Source: Rhizobium gallicum bv. gallicum R602sp
Lineage (GTDB): Bacteria > Pseudomonadota > Alphaproteobacteria > Rhizobiales > Rhizobiaceae
NCBI RefSeq assembly: GCF_000816845.1
Contig: NZ_CP006877.1
Span: 1,679,501-1,743,500 of the forward strand
Reading direction: 5' to 3'
DNA length: 64,000 nucleotides
Below the pieces are notes generated by a model. That model was not told the origin of the DNA. It saw nothing but the letters and a program-made list of their open reading frames with translations, and did no database searches. Each line of letters opens with the position of its first letter. Position 1 is the stretch's first letter. Both the position numbers and the translations under genes were made by a program. Below, piece after piece: positions 63,529 through 64,000 of this stretch.

Positions 63529-64000
63529 TCACCAGTCGGAGGAGAGCTTCGTCAGATATTGACCGTAGGCGCTCTTGCCGAGCCTTTCGGCGAGCTTGGC
63601 GAGGTCATCCTGCGAGATGTATCCCATCCGCCAGGCGACTTCCTCGGGACAGGCGATCTTGAAGCCCTGGCGTTTCTCCAGCGTGCTGACGAAACCTGCG
63701 GCGTCGAGCAGGCTGTCCGGTGTGCCGGTGTCAAGCCAGGCGTAGCCTCGGCCCATCAGTTCCACGAAGAGCTGTCCGCGCTCGAGATAGGTGCGGTTGA
63801 CATCGGTGATCTCCAATTCACCGCGCGGTGACGGCTTCAGATTGGCGGCGATATCGACCACCTGCTGGTCGTAGAAATAGAGGCCGGTCACCGCCCAGTT
63901 CGATTTCGGCTCATTGGGCTTTTCCTCGATCGACAGCGCATTCATGTTCGCATCGAAGCCCACGACGCCGTAGCGTTGCGGATCGGTGACGTGATAGGCG
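63529..64000 (-). CDS. rfbA: Glucose-1-phosphate thymidylyltransferase, C-terminal part (start outside window)
   Basis: The - strand frame runs off the right edge and reads [40 protein letters not shown] and [20 protein letters not shown], all typical of RmlA/RfbA. It makes dTDP-glucose, the first step to dTDP-rhamnose for lipopolysaccharide. It ends 12 bases from the convergent recJ stop. Other rml genes would lie beyond the window. Confidence 0.93.
   Translation of the reverse strand, partial: AYHVTDPQRYGVVGFDANMNALSIEEKPNEPKSNWAVTGLYFYDQQVVDIAANLKPSPRGELEITDVNRTYLERGQLFVELMGRGYAWLDTGTPDSLLDAAGFVSTLEKRQGFKIACPEEVAWRMGYISQDDLAKLAERLGKSAYGQYLTKLSSDW

Overview
The window is high-GC chromosomal DNA of a Rhizobium-type alphaproteobacterium (family Rhizobiaceae). 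The evidence is the gene block scpB-tatABC-serS-surE-pcm, a fused secDF, a folate-dependent trmFO, an Atu4866-type protein, DUF1127 genes, class I phaC and a polysaccharide cluster resembling the Sinorhizobium uxs-uxe-aps genes. All identifications come from reading the sequence; no database search was run.

Layout. 1-12.8 kb: core genes on the + strand for chromosome segregation, Tat export, seryl-tRNA synthesis, stationary-phase repair, an NlpD-like division factor, YajC/SecDF and an isoprenoid-synthase-like protein, with one DUF815 ATPase on the - strand. 12.8-16.2 kb: trmFO and a GNAT-TPR protein (-). 16.3-25.3 kb: an accessory type I secretion locus. On the - strand it runs from a low-complexity Asp/Asn/Thr-rich protein (likely substrate), across a strong hairpin, to a 674-residue repeat protein, an ABC exporter with an altered H-loop, an HlyD adaptor and a HEPN-like small protein. 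A pseudo-receiver LuxR regulator faces it across 868 bp of AT-rich DNA. 26.0-31.4 kb: a five-gene + strand operon (Uxs and Uxe-type epimerases, GT2 synthase, DUF995, glycoside hydrolase) that probably makes a pentose-containing exopolysaccharide. 31.5-35.8 kb: a cyclase-fold orphan, two DUF1127 genes, a small RNA with identical anti-Shine-Dalgarno loops, and a DUF2157/GDYXXLXY membrane pair.

35.9-39.0 kb is a decayed prophage: T7-like terminase relic, small orphan genes, broken integrase, then tRNA-Leu(UAG) and a tandem tRNA pseudogene. 39.2-42.8 kb: tig, sthA and a dual-specificity phosphatase. 42.8-50.5 kb is accessory: Atu4866 protein, NTF2-like protein, aldo/keto reductase with divergent LysR regulator, an HWE histidine kinase, a GNAT acetyltransferase and a chimeric tyrosine-recombinase relic bounded by a shared 9-mer in inverted repeats. 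50.5-64 kb returns to mostly core functions: map, a class III cyclase, a kinase-like protein, a hydrolase, a DUF2778 protein, phaC, an aminotransferase, hom, recJ and the end of an rfbA gene.

The candidates for something undescribed are the type I secretion locus with its two motif-sharing exported proteins, and the DUF1127/anti-SD small RNA neighbourhood.
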